Below, piece after piece: positions 22,488 to 31,447 of a DNA stretch of 64,000 bases. Origin of the DNA: Balanoglossus misakiensis (lineage: Eukaryota > Hemichordata). Both the position numbers and the translations under genes were made by a program. Each line of letters opens with the position of its first letter. Within the stretch, counting starts at the first letter, position 1. Below the pieces are notes generated by a model that was not told the DNA's origin, searched no databases, and saw only the letters and a list, made by a program, of their open reading frames with translations. Where the stretch lies: NCBI GenBank assembly GCA_040954595.2, contig CM082594.2, positions 806,001 to 870,000 of the forward strand. The letters run 5' to 3'.

Positions 22488-23121
22488 TGTCACAAAGTGT
22501 CTATAGTGTTGTGTGTTGTCTTGTGTGTCCAGTGTTGTTTTTGTGTGGTGGTTAAAGGTTAGTTAGGATTTGCTGCACGTCTACTTGTCTGAGGTGGTTA
22601 GACTGTCAGTTACACATATTAGCATCGAACGGCTTTGACAAAATGAACTCTGCTATGACACACCACCGGTGTGAATAACTGCGCATGGACAATTCACCAG
22701 CCGTGGATTACATAATCTCTGCACTGATTTGGTTTGCATGAATAATTCGGAGGTGATAATTCGGGGAGAAACGAAAACAATAGACAGTGGAGAACAGTGG
22801 ACAATCATTCTGAATAAATTATTGTAGAAAATATGTACAGCAATGCACCTGGAAGGTGGTATAAAAGGCTGCGTGCCCATTCTTGAGGGGGAGACTGACA
22901 TGACAGCCAGCGGTAGCACTGAGGCACTGTGTGTAATCCTACCAGAATCTGACTGCCAGGCCTGTATGGCGAAACTACCACGGTGACGGAGTTTTCCACC
23001 AAGTGTGATACGAGACATCCTGTGCGGCCACGGATCAACCATCTTCTCAATGAAACTGGAACGACTGATATATTCTGCGACCCATTTCCCGGAACATTGT
23101 CACTACTGAACTCACTGAACT
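22488..23121 (+). repeat. 3' LTR of element 1, truncated
   Basis: Aligns to 19039-19674 of the 5' LTR with about eight substitutions and one 2-bp indel (GTGTGTGT against GTGTGT). It stops after CTCACTGAACT, where macrosatellite DNA resumes (AAATTAAAAAAATAAAGAATG). The last 355 bp or so of the LTR, including the AATAAA, and part of the neighbouring B2 core monomer were lost in one deletion. Confidence 0.92.
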
Positions 23122-23656
23122 AAAATTAAATTAAAAAAATAAAGAATGTTTTGCCTAAAAATGACCTTTTTGGTGCAAAAACGAATAAAACGCAATTTTG
23201 TATTAAATCAGCTCATTCAGAGTGCATTTTTTATAATCAGCACCATTTTTACATATAATGGAAATTTCTTACATCATCAGATATCCAAATATGAAAAAAT
23301 GATTTAGATTTTAGATGATTGTCCAAAATTAGCTGATATCTAATAAATGTAGTATTGAACCGTTCTGTTCCCCCCCCCCCCCTACATTATATGCGGTACG
23401 CCGATGTCAGCTTACCCGGCAGTACTGCAGGCCGTGCCCCCAACTAACGTCGGTGTTTGAAACGCCCTGGTTAAATTCGGGCTTTCTCTATAAATTGACA
23501 GGCAATAATGCAGTCCTACCCGAACAAATGTCGAGTGTTGACCCGCTGTGACTTTCCCTCTTCGGTTTGCCCGACTTAGCCAACGTCTTTGTACTAGAGT
23601 GTCGGGTCTTTTGCAGAGCCAGGCCGAAGGAAATCCGACTTGATCACCGTTGCTAA
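23122..23656. repeat. Macrosatellite unit 9, middle part
   Basis: Resumes in core monomer A3 and runs through the C13 tract (near 23370) and the linker to GATCACCGTTGCTAA in the first 81-bp monomer, where the next insertion starts. No gene. Confidence 0.9.
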
Positions 23657-23661
23657 GTAAA

Positions 23662-23770
23662 GGATAATGTACGAGTGGAGTGCAATCGTTCAGATATTGA
23701 ACGACACGAGGGCCGCAGGCCCGAGTGTCGTTCAATATCTGAACGATTGCACGACACGAGTACATTATCC
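23662..23770. repeat. Long hairpin at left end of the 0.96-kb insertion
   Basis: An outer arm GGATAATGTA (23662-23671) pairs with TACATTATCC (23761-23770). An inner 28-bp arm (23680-23707) is perfectly complementary to 23725-23752. The 17-base loop itself contains GGGCC GCA GGCCC. The whole 109 bp could form a cruciform or an RNA hairpin. Confidence 0.9.
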
Positions 23771-24070
23771 GGCTTACAATACGTCGCAACATCTGTGTTC
23801 TTGATATATGCTAAACAACTTCTCAACCACATCAACCAATCACAAGCGTCGCAAAATACACCTGGTGTATGATTTCGATTTCGATTGGATACTTGTCAAC
23901 CAGGGCATTTGTCACGTGGTCATTGAGGTGCCACGTTTCCATCATCATTCGGAACTCAACCTTCGACAGACAAACACCATGGCCGAAAGTAGCGACGAGC
24001 ACGAGCTTTTCATTACCCATGGAGCACGTTCCGACACCCAAGCGAAAGCGAAGGGCGTAGCTTTTACGAT

Positions 24071-24256
24071 ATGGACTGGATTTTCCAAGATTTTGGTAGC
24101 TTCATTGAAGAGAATGTACATAAACCATCGGTCATGGAAAGTGTCCTGCAGAAAATCAAGGGTGCCTTTCTCCTGGCCTGCAGCCGCCATTGCGCACATC
24201 CTCAGTCTGTTAGTACCATTTTTTTGTCATTTTCCTCGGAACTTGTAAATTTGTAG
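24071..24256 (+). other. Exon-like open frame in the insertion, function unknown
   Basis: A 61-codon frame with plausible protein texture (MDWIFQDFGSFIEENVHK...LLACSRHCAHPQS). It is preceded in other frames by an ATG in good context (CACCATGGCC, 23979), read as MAESSDEHELFITHG, and by a basic stretch PTPKRKRRA near 24050. Together they look like fragments of one coding exon split by frameshifts, perhaps a decayed transposase N terminus or a captured host exon. I do not recognise the family. It may equally be non-coding. Confidence 0.3.
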
Positions 24257-24529
24257 TTTTATATTGATCAGGAATGTTCGATTGTACGTCAGCGTAGGCA
24301 CTTCAGGGAAGTTTTGGTACGTCGAAAAAAATCAAGCTTTCAGGTGAATCCGTGTGTGAGGTAGAAACGAACCCCCAACCAAAGGTTGAGCCCTGCAGCG
24401 CAGAGATCACGACAAAGAAAGATGGACGAACCAAGTGTGTGCACCTGGAAGCAGTTCTTCCCGCCGGAGGCAGCACCTCCTGTCAAAGCTATCTTGTTTG
24501 TTGTAGTGAATCTTATTATGCCAGGTGCA

Positions 24530-24580
24530 GTGCAATATCCAGATATTGCACTGGTACCAGTGCATTATCATAGATAATGT
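24530..24580. repeat. Hairpin at right end of the 0.96-kb insertion
   Basis: GTGCAATATC (24530-24539) pairs with GATATTGCAC (24542-24551). It is followed by CTGGTACCAG (a 10-bp palindrome sharing the final C) and by ATTATCATAGATAAT. In reverse complement the block resembles the left-end hairpin. Confidence 0.75.
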
Positions 24581-24617
24581 CCCAAGAGAACAAAGAGTCT
24601 GGTCACATGTAGTGTTG

Positions 24618-25664
24618 TAACGAACGCTAGTGTCTGTCATGGTGTGCCAGGGTTTTAGTCGAGCCAGGCCGTAGGAGATCTGACTTGATCAACGTGGTCA
24701 ATGTACGCGTGTTTCCGCTCTAAAGTGCCGGGGCTTCAGCTAAACCAGGCCGTAGGAAACCCGACGTGATTACCGTTGTTAACTTACGCCAGTCTGTGTC
24801 CTATATATAGTGCCGGGGCATCAGCCGTGCCAGGCCGAAGGAAATGTGAGTGGATCAACGTGGTCTCTGTACGCATGTTTCTGCTCTAAGGTGCCAGGGC
24901 TTTAGCCAAGCCATGCCGTAGGAAATCTGACTTGATCAACGTTGCTACCGAACGCTATTGTCTGTCATAGTGTGCCGGGGTTTTAGTCGAGCCAAGCCGT
25001 AGGAGATCAGACTTGATCAACGTGGTCTCCGTACGCGTGTTTCTGCTCTAGAGTGCCGGGGCTTTATCCAAGCCATGCCGTAGAAAATCTGACTTGATCA
25101 CCGTTGCTAACGTACGCCAGTGTCTGTCATATTGTGACGGAGATTTAGCCGAGCCAGGCCGTAGAAAAATCGACTTGTTCAACGTTACCTGTGTGCAACT
25201 GTTTCTGCTCTAGAGTGTCAGGGTTTTCGCCGACTTATGCTGTAGGAAATCTGAGTTGATGAACCGGAATTCAATGTTAGAAAACCCGTGTGGAAAGTAT
25301 CTCTACCCGTTTGAAACTAAGAAAAGAATTTATTCTTATTTATTTTGTAAAAAAGACAATTTTTCGAAAAAAAAGTCGAAAATGGTAATTTTGTCTTGGG
25401 TGATTCAAATTATACCGCCTTTTCTGGAATTTGCAGCACTTTTTACAAGAGAACGACACTTCATGCTCCATTATATTTCCGAAAATGAAGAAAAGAGTTA
25501 ATTTTTTATGATTTTTTAAAAATTTACCATTTTTGTCAAAATATGGCCAAAATGACTATTTTTTCTTGAATTCCGTCAATATCTCTGCATTTTTGGAGTG
25601 GTCGAAACTTTTAACATACAATCAACATGTCATATATAATCAGGACACCGAATTCGAAGAACAA
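24618..25664. repeat. Macrosatellite, end of unit 9 and start of unit 10
   Basis: 81-bp monomers from 24618 to 25266, then the AT-rich core of unit 10 from GAATTC at 25267 up to GAAGAACAA, where the TTAA-flanked element sits. The ORF 25256-25501 is core repeat. Confidence 0.9.
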
Positions 25665-25668
25665 TTAA

Positions 25669-26383
25669 GGTGGCATTGCATGAAAACTTGTGATTTTTGC
25701 CAAATTTAATTTTTTTTACATAAATCGGTAGGCCTAATACTGACCCACATTCTGACTAATACGTCTTGGCCTAAATGGTGCATAATCACCCCAAAATAGC
25801 ACTTTTCTGAATGAGTTCACAGCTTAACAAATAGGTGTCAACAATGCAAATGGCCGTTTTTGTCAGTTTGCATTTTCGCTGCTCTTGACAACTTCAGACT
25901 AAAATAGCTTCGCTCTGCATTGGCCAAGTGTGCTCAAATTTCAACAGGGGATTGTGTATGACCCATCCAACAAAACGGTATTTTTGTTAGTCGATAAAGT
26001 GTCCCTGGCGGGAATAAACTCTGATTCAATACAACTCACCGTGAATTTGATCAAATTTTACAAAAAATCTAACTTTCAAACGCTGTTACTCCTCAATGGA
26101 AGCAGATAACGCAAAACAAAATTACGTTTTTTTGCACGTGTACTCTAGTTTCGAATGACATATTTAGATGCATGATGCATGGTCAACTTTTTTGCCTAAT
26201 TTAAATTTAATGATATAATATCAAAAAATGTTTTTTTTCACCCAAAATCGATAATATTTGCAACTCAAACAAAAGTTCAAAAACTCAGCTTCCAGAATAT
26301 ATATGGTTTATGGGGGTTTTAACGTTGTCTTTGATGAGAAATAGGCCTCTGAAAAAGTCTCGACGGTTTCATGCAATGCCACC
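25669..26383. mobile_element. 715-bp MITE with 17-bp TIRs and TTAA target duplication
   Basis: Perfect terminal inverted repeats GGTGGCATTGCATGAAA (25669-25685) and its complement (26367-26383), flanked by TTAA at 25665-25668 and 26384-26387. The empty site exists at about 18851-18865 in a sister unit (AACAATTAAAGCTT), which confirms clean insertion with duplication of TTAA. The interior is AT-rich with no meaningful ORF. TTAA duplications are typical of the piggyBac and Kolobok superfamilies; the terminal GGTGG does not fit the usual CCY ends of piggyBac, so Kolobok-like is the better guess. Confidence 0.9.
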
Positions 26384-26387
26384 TTAA

Positions 26388-27564
26388 AGCTTTTTTTAAT
26401 TGTTTTTCTAAAAATGACATTTTCAAGCAAAATTTGATAACATGCAATTTTGTCTGCAGTGAGCCAAATTAGACTGTCTTTTGTGGAAGTTGTATCGATA
26501 TATACATACGAAGGGCATTCTATACTCCACCAGATTACCGAAAATGTAGAAAACAGTTATTTTTCGTAATTTTCAAAAATTTACCATTTTTGACAAAATG
26601 TGGCTAAAATGGTTATTTTCGTCTTGAATGCCGCCAGTGTCACTGCTTTTAAGAGTCATAAAAACTTTCAACATACAAGCAATTGTTTATATATGATCAG
26701 GTCACCGAATTAAAAAAAATAAAGAATGTTTTGCCTAAAAATTACCTTTTTGGTGCAAAAACGAATAAAACGCAATTTTGTATTAAATCAGCTCATTCAG
26801 AGTGCATTTTTTATAATAAGCACCATTTTTACATATAATGGAAATTTCATACATCATCAGATATCCAAATATGAAAAAATGATTTAGATTTTAGATGATT
26901 GTCCAAAATTAGCTGATATCTAATAAATGTAGTATTGAACCGTTCTGTTCCCCCCCCCCCCCTACATTATATGCGGTACGCCGATGTCAGTTTACCCGGC
27001 AGTACTGCAGGCCGTGCCCCCAACTTACGTCGGTGTTTGAAACGCCCAGGTTAAATTCGGGCTTTCTCTATAAATTGACAGGCAATAATGCAGTCCTACC
27101 CGAACAAATGTCGAGTGTTGACCCGCTGTGACTTTCCCTGTTCGGTTTGTCTGACTTAGCCAACGCCTTTGTACTAGAGTGTCGGGTCTTTTGCAGAGCC
27201 AGGCCGAAGGAAATCCGACTTGATCACCGTTGCTAACGAACGCCATTGTCTGTCATGGTGTGCCGGGGTTTTAGACGAGCCAGGCCTTAGGAGATCTGAC
27301 TTGATCAACGTGGTCAATGTACGCGTGTTTCCGCTCTAAAGTGCCGGGGCTTCAGCTAAACCAGGCCGTAGGAAATCCGACGTAATCACCGTTGATAACT
27401 TACGCCAGTCTGTGTCCTATATATATTGCCGGGGCATCAGCCGTGCCAGGCCGAAGGAGATGTGAGTAGATCAACGTGTACGCGTGTTTCTGCTCTAGAG
27501 TGCCAGGGCTTTAGCCAAGCCATGCCTGTGAAATCTGACTTGATCAACGTTGGTAACGAACGTT
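26388..27564. repeat. Macrosatellite unit 10, remainder, end of the array
   Basis: Core monomers A2, B2 and A3, a C13 tract near 26950, the linker and about four 81-bp monomers. The array ends within GTTGGTAACGAACGTT. The minus-strand ORF 27025-27246 is in linker and 81-bp DNA and is not supported. Confidence 0.9.
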
Positions 27565-27604
27565 AAGCCTGAAATGACATTTTCAAGCCTGAAATGACAT
27601 TTTC
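27565..27604. repeat. Chimeric 20-bp direct repeat at the satellite junction
   Basis: AAGCCTGAAATGACATTTTC occurs twice in tandem (27565-27584 and 27585-27604). The 5' AAGCCTG matches the 130-bp satellite (GTGAAGCCTGACTG); the 3' AAATGACATTTTCAAG matches the macrosatellite core. It bridges the two repeat families exactly at their border. Confidence 0.9.
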
Positions 27605-29326
27605 AAGCCTGTCTTAGGTCACCACTTCATAAGCGGTCTTACCCGTCATTGGCACAAACAGTCTCAGGAAGTAAGCTTTCAGCCTACCAATGTAGCTATT
27701 GTATTTTCCACTTTTTGTAAGTGAAGCCTGACTGTCGCCTGTCTTAGGTCACCACTTCATAAGCGGTCTTACCCGTCATTGGCACAAACAGTCTCAGGAA
27801 GTAAGCTTTCAGCCTACCAATGTAGCTATTGTATTTTCCACTTTTTGTAAGTGAAGCCTGACTGTCGCCTGTCTTAGGTCACCACTTCACAAGAGGTCTT
27901 ACCCGTCATTGGCACAAACAGTCTCAGGAAGTAAGCTTTCAGCCTACCAATGTAGCTATTGTATTTTCCACTTTTTGTAAGTGAAGCCTGACTGTCGCCT
28001 GTCTTAGGTCACCACTTCATAAGCGGTCTTACCCGTCATTGGCACAAACAGTCTCCGGAAGTAAGCTTTCAGCCTACCAACGTAGCTATTATATTTTCCA
28101 CTTTTTGTAAGTGAAGCCTGACTGTCGCCTGTCTTAGGTCACCACTTCATAAGCGGTCTTACCCGTCATTGGCACAAACAGCCTCAGGAAGTAAGCTTTC
28201 AGCCTACCAATGTAGCTATTGTATTTTCCACTTTTTGTAAGTGAAGCCTGACTGTCGCCTGTCTTAGGTCACCACTTCATAAGCGGTCTTACCCGTCATT
28301 GGCACAAACAGCCTCAGGAAGTAAGCTTTCAGCCTACCAATGTAGCTATTGTATTTTCCACTTTTTGTAAGTGAAGCCTGACTGTCGCCTGTCTTAGGTC
28401 ACCACTTCATATGAGGTCTTACCCGTCATTGGCACAAACAGTCTCAGGAAGTAAGCTTTCAGCCTACCAATGTAGCTATTGTATTTTCCACTTTTTGTAA
28501 GTGAAGCCTGACTGTCGCCTGTCTTAGGTCACCACTTCATAAGCGGTCTTACCCGTCATTGGCACAAACAGTCTCAGGAAGTGAGCTTTCAGCCTACCAA
28601 TGTAGCTATTGTATTTTCCACTTTTTGGAAGTGAAGCCTGACTGTCGCCTGTCTTAGGTCACCACTTCATAAGCGGTCTTACCCGTCATTGGCACAAACA
28701 GTCTCAGGAAGTAAGCTTTCAGCCTACCAATGTAGCTATTATATTTTCCACTTTTTGTAAGTGAAGCCTGACTGTCGCCTGTCTTAGGTCACCACTTCAT
28801 AAGCAGTATTACCCGTCATTGTCACAAACAGTCTCAGGAAGTAAGCTTTCAGCCTACCAATGTAGCTATTGCATTTTCCACTTTTTGTAAGTGAAGCCTG
28901 ACTGTCGCCTGTCTTAGGTCACCACTTCATAAGCGGTCTTACCCGTCATTGGCACAAACAGTCTCAGGAAGTAAGCTTTCTGCCTACCAATGTAGCTATT
29001 ATATTTTCCACTTTTTGTAAGTGAAGCCTGACTGTCGCCTGTCTTAGGTCACCACTTCATAAGCGGTATTACCCGTCATTGGCACAAACAGTCTCAGGAC
29101 GTAAGCTTTCAGCCTACCAATGTAGCTATTGTATTTTCCACTTTTTGTAAGTAAAGCCTGACTGTCACCTGTCTTAGGTCACCACTTCATAAGCGGTCTT
29201 ACCCGTCATTGGCACAAACAGTCTCAGGAAGTAAGCTTTTAGCCTACCAATGTAGCTATTGTATTTTCCACTTTTTGTAAGTGAAGCCTGACTGTCGCCT
29301 GTCTTAGGTCACCACTTCATACGCGG
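27605..29326. repeat. 130-bp satellite array, left block (about 13 monomers)
   Basis: Strict 130-bp period: GTCTTAGGTC is at 27611, 27741, 27871 and 28001, and so on. Monomers carry CCGTCATTGGCACAAACAG, GTAAGCTTTCAGCCTACC and CCACTTTTTGTAAGTGAAGC; CACTT/AAGTG in the last can pair. Differences between monomers are scattered single bases. The block ends at CACTTCATACGCGG, where LTR element 2 is inserted. No ORF of interest. Confidence 0.97.
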
Positions 29327-30180
29327 TGTTACGTAGGTTCAGTCGGCTATTGTTTTGTGACCAGGTGTGTTTTTCGTGTGCGTTTCGTTTGCTTTCTTTA
29401 TTTGAATATTTAAGTGACCAGGTGTGAGGAATTAATTTTTGGCTAGTTTAAAAGCCCGCTCGTTGCCACGTTGTGCGAGTGGATGTTAATTTGACCTGGA
29501 GGACGTGCTGCTCGTTTGAACCGTCTTGGAAGCTGTGGCTGCTCTTCTGAACAATTTGTAAGTCGTGCTGTTTCGTGTGGAGCGGACTTTTGAAGCGGAC
29601 TTTTGTGGAGCAGACTTTTGCGGACTTTTGTGGAGCAGACTTTTGCGGACTTTTGTGGAACCAGTTGGAGCTGGACTTTTGCCTGGACCGCCGTGTCGCT
29701 GTGTCTACGCTGAACTGCCGCCGAGTTGGAGCTGTCGTTGTGTCTACGCTGAACTGCCGCCGAGTTGGAGCTGTCGTTGTGTCTACGCTGAACTGCCGCC
29801 GAGTTGGAGCTGTCGCCGTGTCGCTGTGTCTACACTGAATTATCGCTGAGTTGCTGTGTCTACGTGTCCTCCGTCAAGTCAGCGGAACGTTCTAGCGGAC
29901 ATTGGACTTGTTCTGTTTCAGTTTATGCACACCTGGTCACGTTTAAAAAGGTAGTTCACTTGTTTCTTGTGTGTTTCTTTAGTTTATAATATTTAATGTT
30001 CACGATTACTTTAGTTATTATTAAATTCGTTATAAATAAGGTGATTTGCTGGTTGATGTGACTTTTGTTGACCAACTTTGTTGCGTGCGGCGCTGGTTTG
30101 GTTCCTTACAAAGTACGCCATCCGGCTAGTGTGTTTATTGCTCGCCCTGTTTCGGCTGGAACGGCCAGCGTGTCGTAACA
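29327..30180 (+). repeat. 5' LTR of element 2 (854 bp)
   Basis: Starts TGTTACG and ends CGTAACA (7-bp inverted termini). In the promoter region it reads AGTTTAAAAG where the 3' LTR has AGTATAAAAG. A GC-rich part contains two minisatellites. ORFs at 29565-29849 and 29804-29989 are products of those repeats. Confidence 0.95.
29595..29817 (+). repeat. Minisatellites inside the LTR (25 bp x3 and 39 bp x3)
   Basis: A 25-bp unit beginning GCGGACTTTTGTGGAGCAGA starts at 29595, 29620 and 29645. A 39-bp unit beginning GTGTCTACGCTGAACTGCCG starts at 29701, 29740 and 29779. Both are also present in the 3' LTR. They lie downstream of the TATA position, so in the transcribed leader. Confidence 0.9.
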
Positions 30181-30183
30181 AAT

Positions 30184-30201
30184 TGGGGGCTCGTCCGGGA
30201 T
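30184..30201 (+). promoter_or_regulatory. Primer binding site of element 2 (tRNA-Pro type)
   Basis: TGGGGGCTCGTCCGGGAT lies 3 bases after the 5' LTR. It is complementary to the 3' end of animal tRNA-Pro and is the same 18-mer class used by many mammalian gammaretroviruses. Element 1 uses a different primer class. Confidence 0.85.
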
Positions 30202-30259
30202 CTATCCTTGAATTCATTCAGTGCGCACGGTCAACAACGGTTCACAATTACTATTCGTA

Positions 30260-31447
30260 ATGGCTTCCACAGCGGAGTTCAACGTAACTGAGTTTGTCAA
30301 AAATGAAAATTTAACTGTTGATGATTTACAACGTTTGCGAAAGGCAGAACTAAAGCAGGTAGCTGCTCATTTTGGTGTCAGTCTTGGTAGTAATGTAACA
30401 AAAAAGGAAATTATTGATAGTATTTCTGCTTTCCTTGGTTTGACTAAACATGGTATGCATAATGCTGAGAGTACTGAAGTGGCATTGGCAAAAATTGAAC
30501 TTGAAAGAGAGAAATTAAGACTTGCTCAAGAAAGAGGAGAGGCCCAATTATTGAGAGAAAAAGAAAGAGAACAATTCGAGTTGAGGAAGTTAGAACTTGA
30601 ACTTCAGTTAAGTCGACAGAATCATGAACCTGTTCAGAGCACTACGAGAAGTTCTGATTTTGATGTTACTAAATATCTTAAGTTGGTCCCAAGGTTTTCT
30701 GAAGCCGAAGTAGATACTTACTTTTTGGCTTTTGAGAAAATTGCGAGACAACTTAAGTGGCCAACTAAATTTTGGACTTTGTTGCTTCAAAGTGTGTTTG
30801 TTGGGAAAGCCCAGGAAGTGTTTTCTTCCTTGTCCGATTCAGATTCTGAAGATTATGAAATTGTCAAGAAAGCAGTTCTATCCGCTTATGAGTTAGTTCC
30901 CGAGGCTTATAGACAGAAGTTTAGAAATTTAAGGAGACAGACTGGGCAAACCTTTGTTGAATTTGCAAGAGAGAAGGAAATTATATTTGATAGATGGTAC
31001 CGTTCCTTGCAAACTGAAAAAGAATTTAATATACTGAGGGAGGTAATACTCATGGAGGAATTTAAGAACAGCATCCCTTTGGACATTAGAACCCATATTG
31101 ATGAACATAAAGTTACAGAACTAAAGCGGGCAGCTGTTATTGCTGATGATTATGAGCTTACTCACAAGAAAAGTGGTAGTAGCTCACCTAATTATAATAG
31201 GTATGGTAATAAACCTTTCACTAATTATGCAAAATTTGATAACAGGGTAAATCATCCTAGTCCAGACAGAAAGGGCCAGTCTGTTGCTGCTAATAAGCCA
31301 CCTGAGATTAGAAGGGGTCCTGTCTGTTTCCATTGTGGTAAAGTGGGGCACATTAAGTCTCACTGTTTGCAATGGAAGAAGAGTAACCAGAGGGATAGTA
31401 AACCTGTGGCTTTTGTTAATAGAAATGCGCGATATCCGTACAGATAG
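30260..31447 (+). CDS. gag: Gag polyprotein of element 2
   Basis: 395 codons from the ATG at 30260 (purine at -3, G at +4); the open frame reaches back to 30221 only through a GTG. Domains in order: a SAP-like helix pair (about 14-58, LTVDDLQRLRKAELKQVAAHFG); a charged coiled coil (about 70-125); a capsid region (about 125-310) whose C-terminal half (QKFRNLRRQTGQTFVEF ... ILMEEFKNSIPLDI) matches the SCAN domain pattern; and a CCHC nucleocapsid knuckle, CFHCGKVGHIKSHC (about 356-369). It would assemble the virus-like particle and package element RNA. The frame is unbroken, so gag may still be translatable. The pro-pol frame starts or overlaps near 31425 in the +1 frame. SCAN domains of vertebrate zinc-finger proteins are reported to derive from Gmr1-like gag, which supports the classification. 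Confidence 0.9.
   Translation: MASTAEFNVTEFVKNENLTVDDLQRLRKAELKQVAAHFGVSLGSNVTKKEIIDSISAFLGLTKHGMHNAESTEVALAKIELEREKLRLAQERGEAQLLREKEREQFELRKLELELQLSRQNHEPVQSTTRSSDFDVTKYLKLVPRFSEAEVDTYFLAFEKIARQLKWPTKFWTLLLQSVFVGKAQEVFSSLSDSDSEDYEIVKKAVLSAYELVPEAYRQKFRNLRRQTGQTFVEFAREKEIIFDRWYRSLQTEKEFNILREVILMEEFKNSIPLDIRTHIDEHKVTELKRAAVIADDYELTHKKSGSSSPNYNRYGNKPFTNYAKFDNRVNHPSPDRKGQSVAANKPPEIRRGPVCFHCGKVGHIKSHCLQWKKSNQRDSKPVAFVNRNARYPYR

Larger units (their letters stand above)
19039..23121 (+). mobile_element. LTR retrotransposon 1, Ty3/Gypsy, Gmr1-like, defective
   Basis: A 4.08-kb element: 989-bp 5' LTR, tRNA-Leu-type primer binding site, residual gag, pol remnant in the order integrase C-terminal domain, reverse transcriptase, RNase H, then a polypurine tract and a 3' LTR cut short at 23121. 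Integrase upstream of RT is the Gmr1 arrangement. The gag capsid and knuckle, the protease and the integrase catalytic core are absent, and the remaining pol has a frameshift and a stop. The two LTRs differ at about nine places over 634 aligned bases, so insertion is fairly recent despite the coding decay. No target duplication can be checked because the 3' end is deleted. Confidence 0.88.
23657..24617. mobile_element. Hairpin-ended insertion of about 0.96 kb, class uncertain
   Basis: It interrupts an 81-bp monomer: CCGTTGCTAA on the left and TAACGAACGCTAG on the right are contiguous in sister units, giving a possible 3-bp TAA duplication. Each end has a palindromic block, and the two blocks are inverted relatives (GATAATGTAC...AGTGCAAT on the left; the reverse complement of the right reads GATAATGCAC...AGTGCAAT). 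That suggests a foldback-type non-autonomous DNA transposon. Base composition and codon-like texture between about 23800 and 24500 differ from the surrounding repeats. No transposase is recognised, and exact ends are uncertain by a few bases. Confidence 0.6.

Noticed and set aside
29565-29989. Cysteine-rich proteins (RCVYAELPPSWSC repeats) in the LTRs, again at 39871-40295
   Set aside because: Produced by the 39-bp minisatellite (a multiple of 3) in both LTRs, in two overlapping frames. No independent support.
31284-31424. N-terminal part of the ORF 31284-31787 as a protein
   Set aside because: It is the gag zinc-knuckle region read in the wrong frame. Protease coding begins near 31425.
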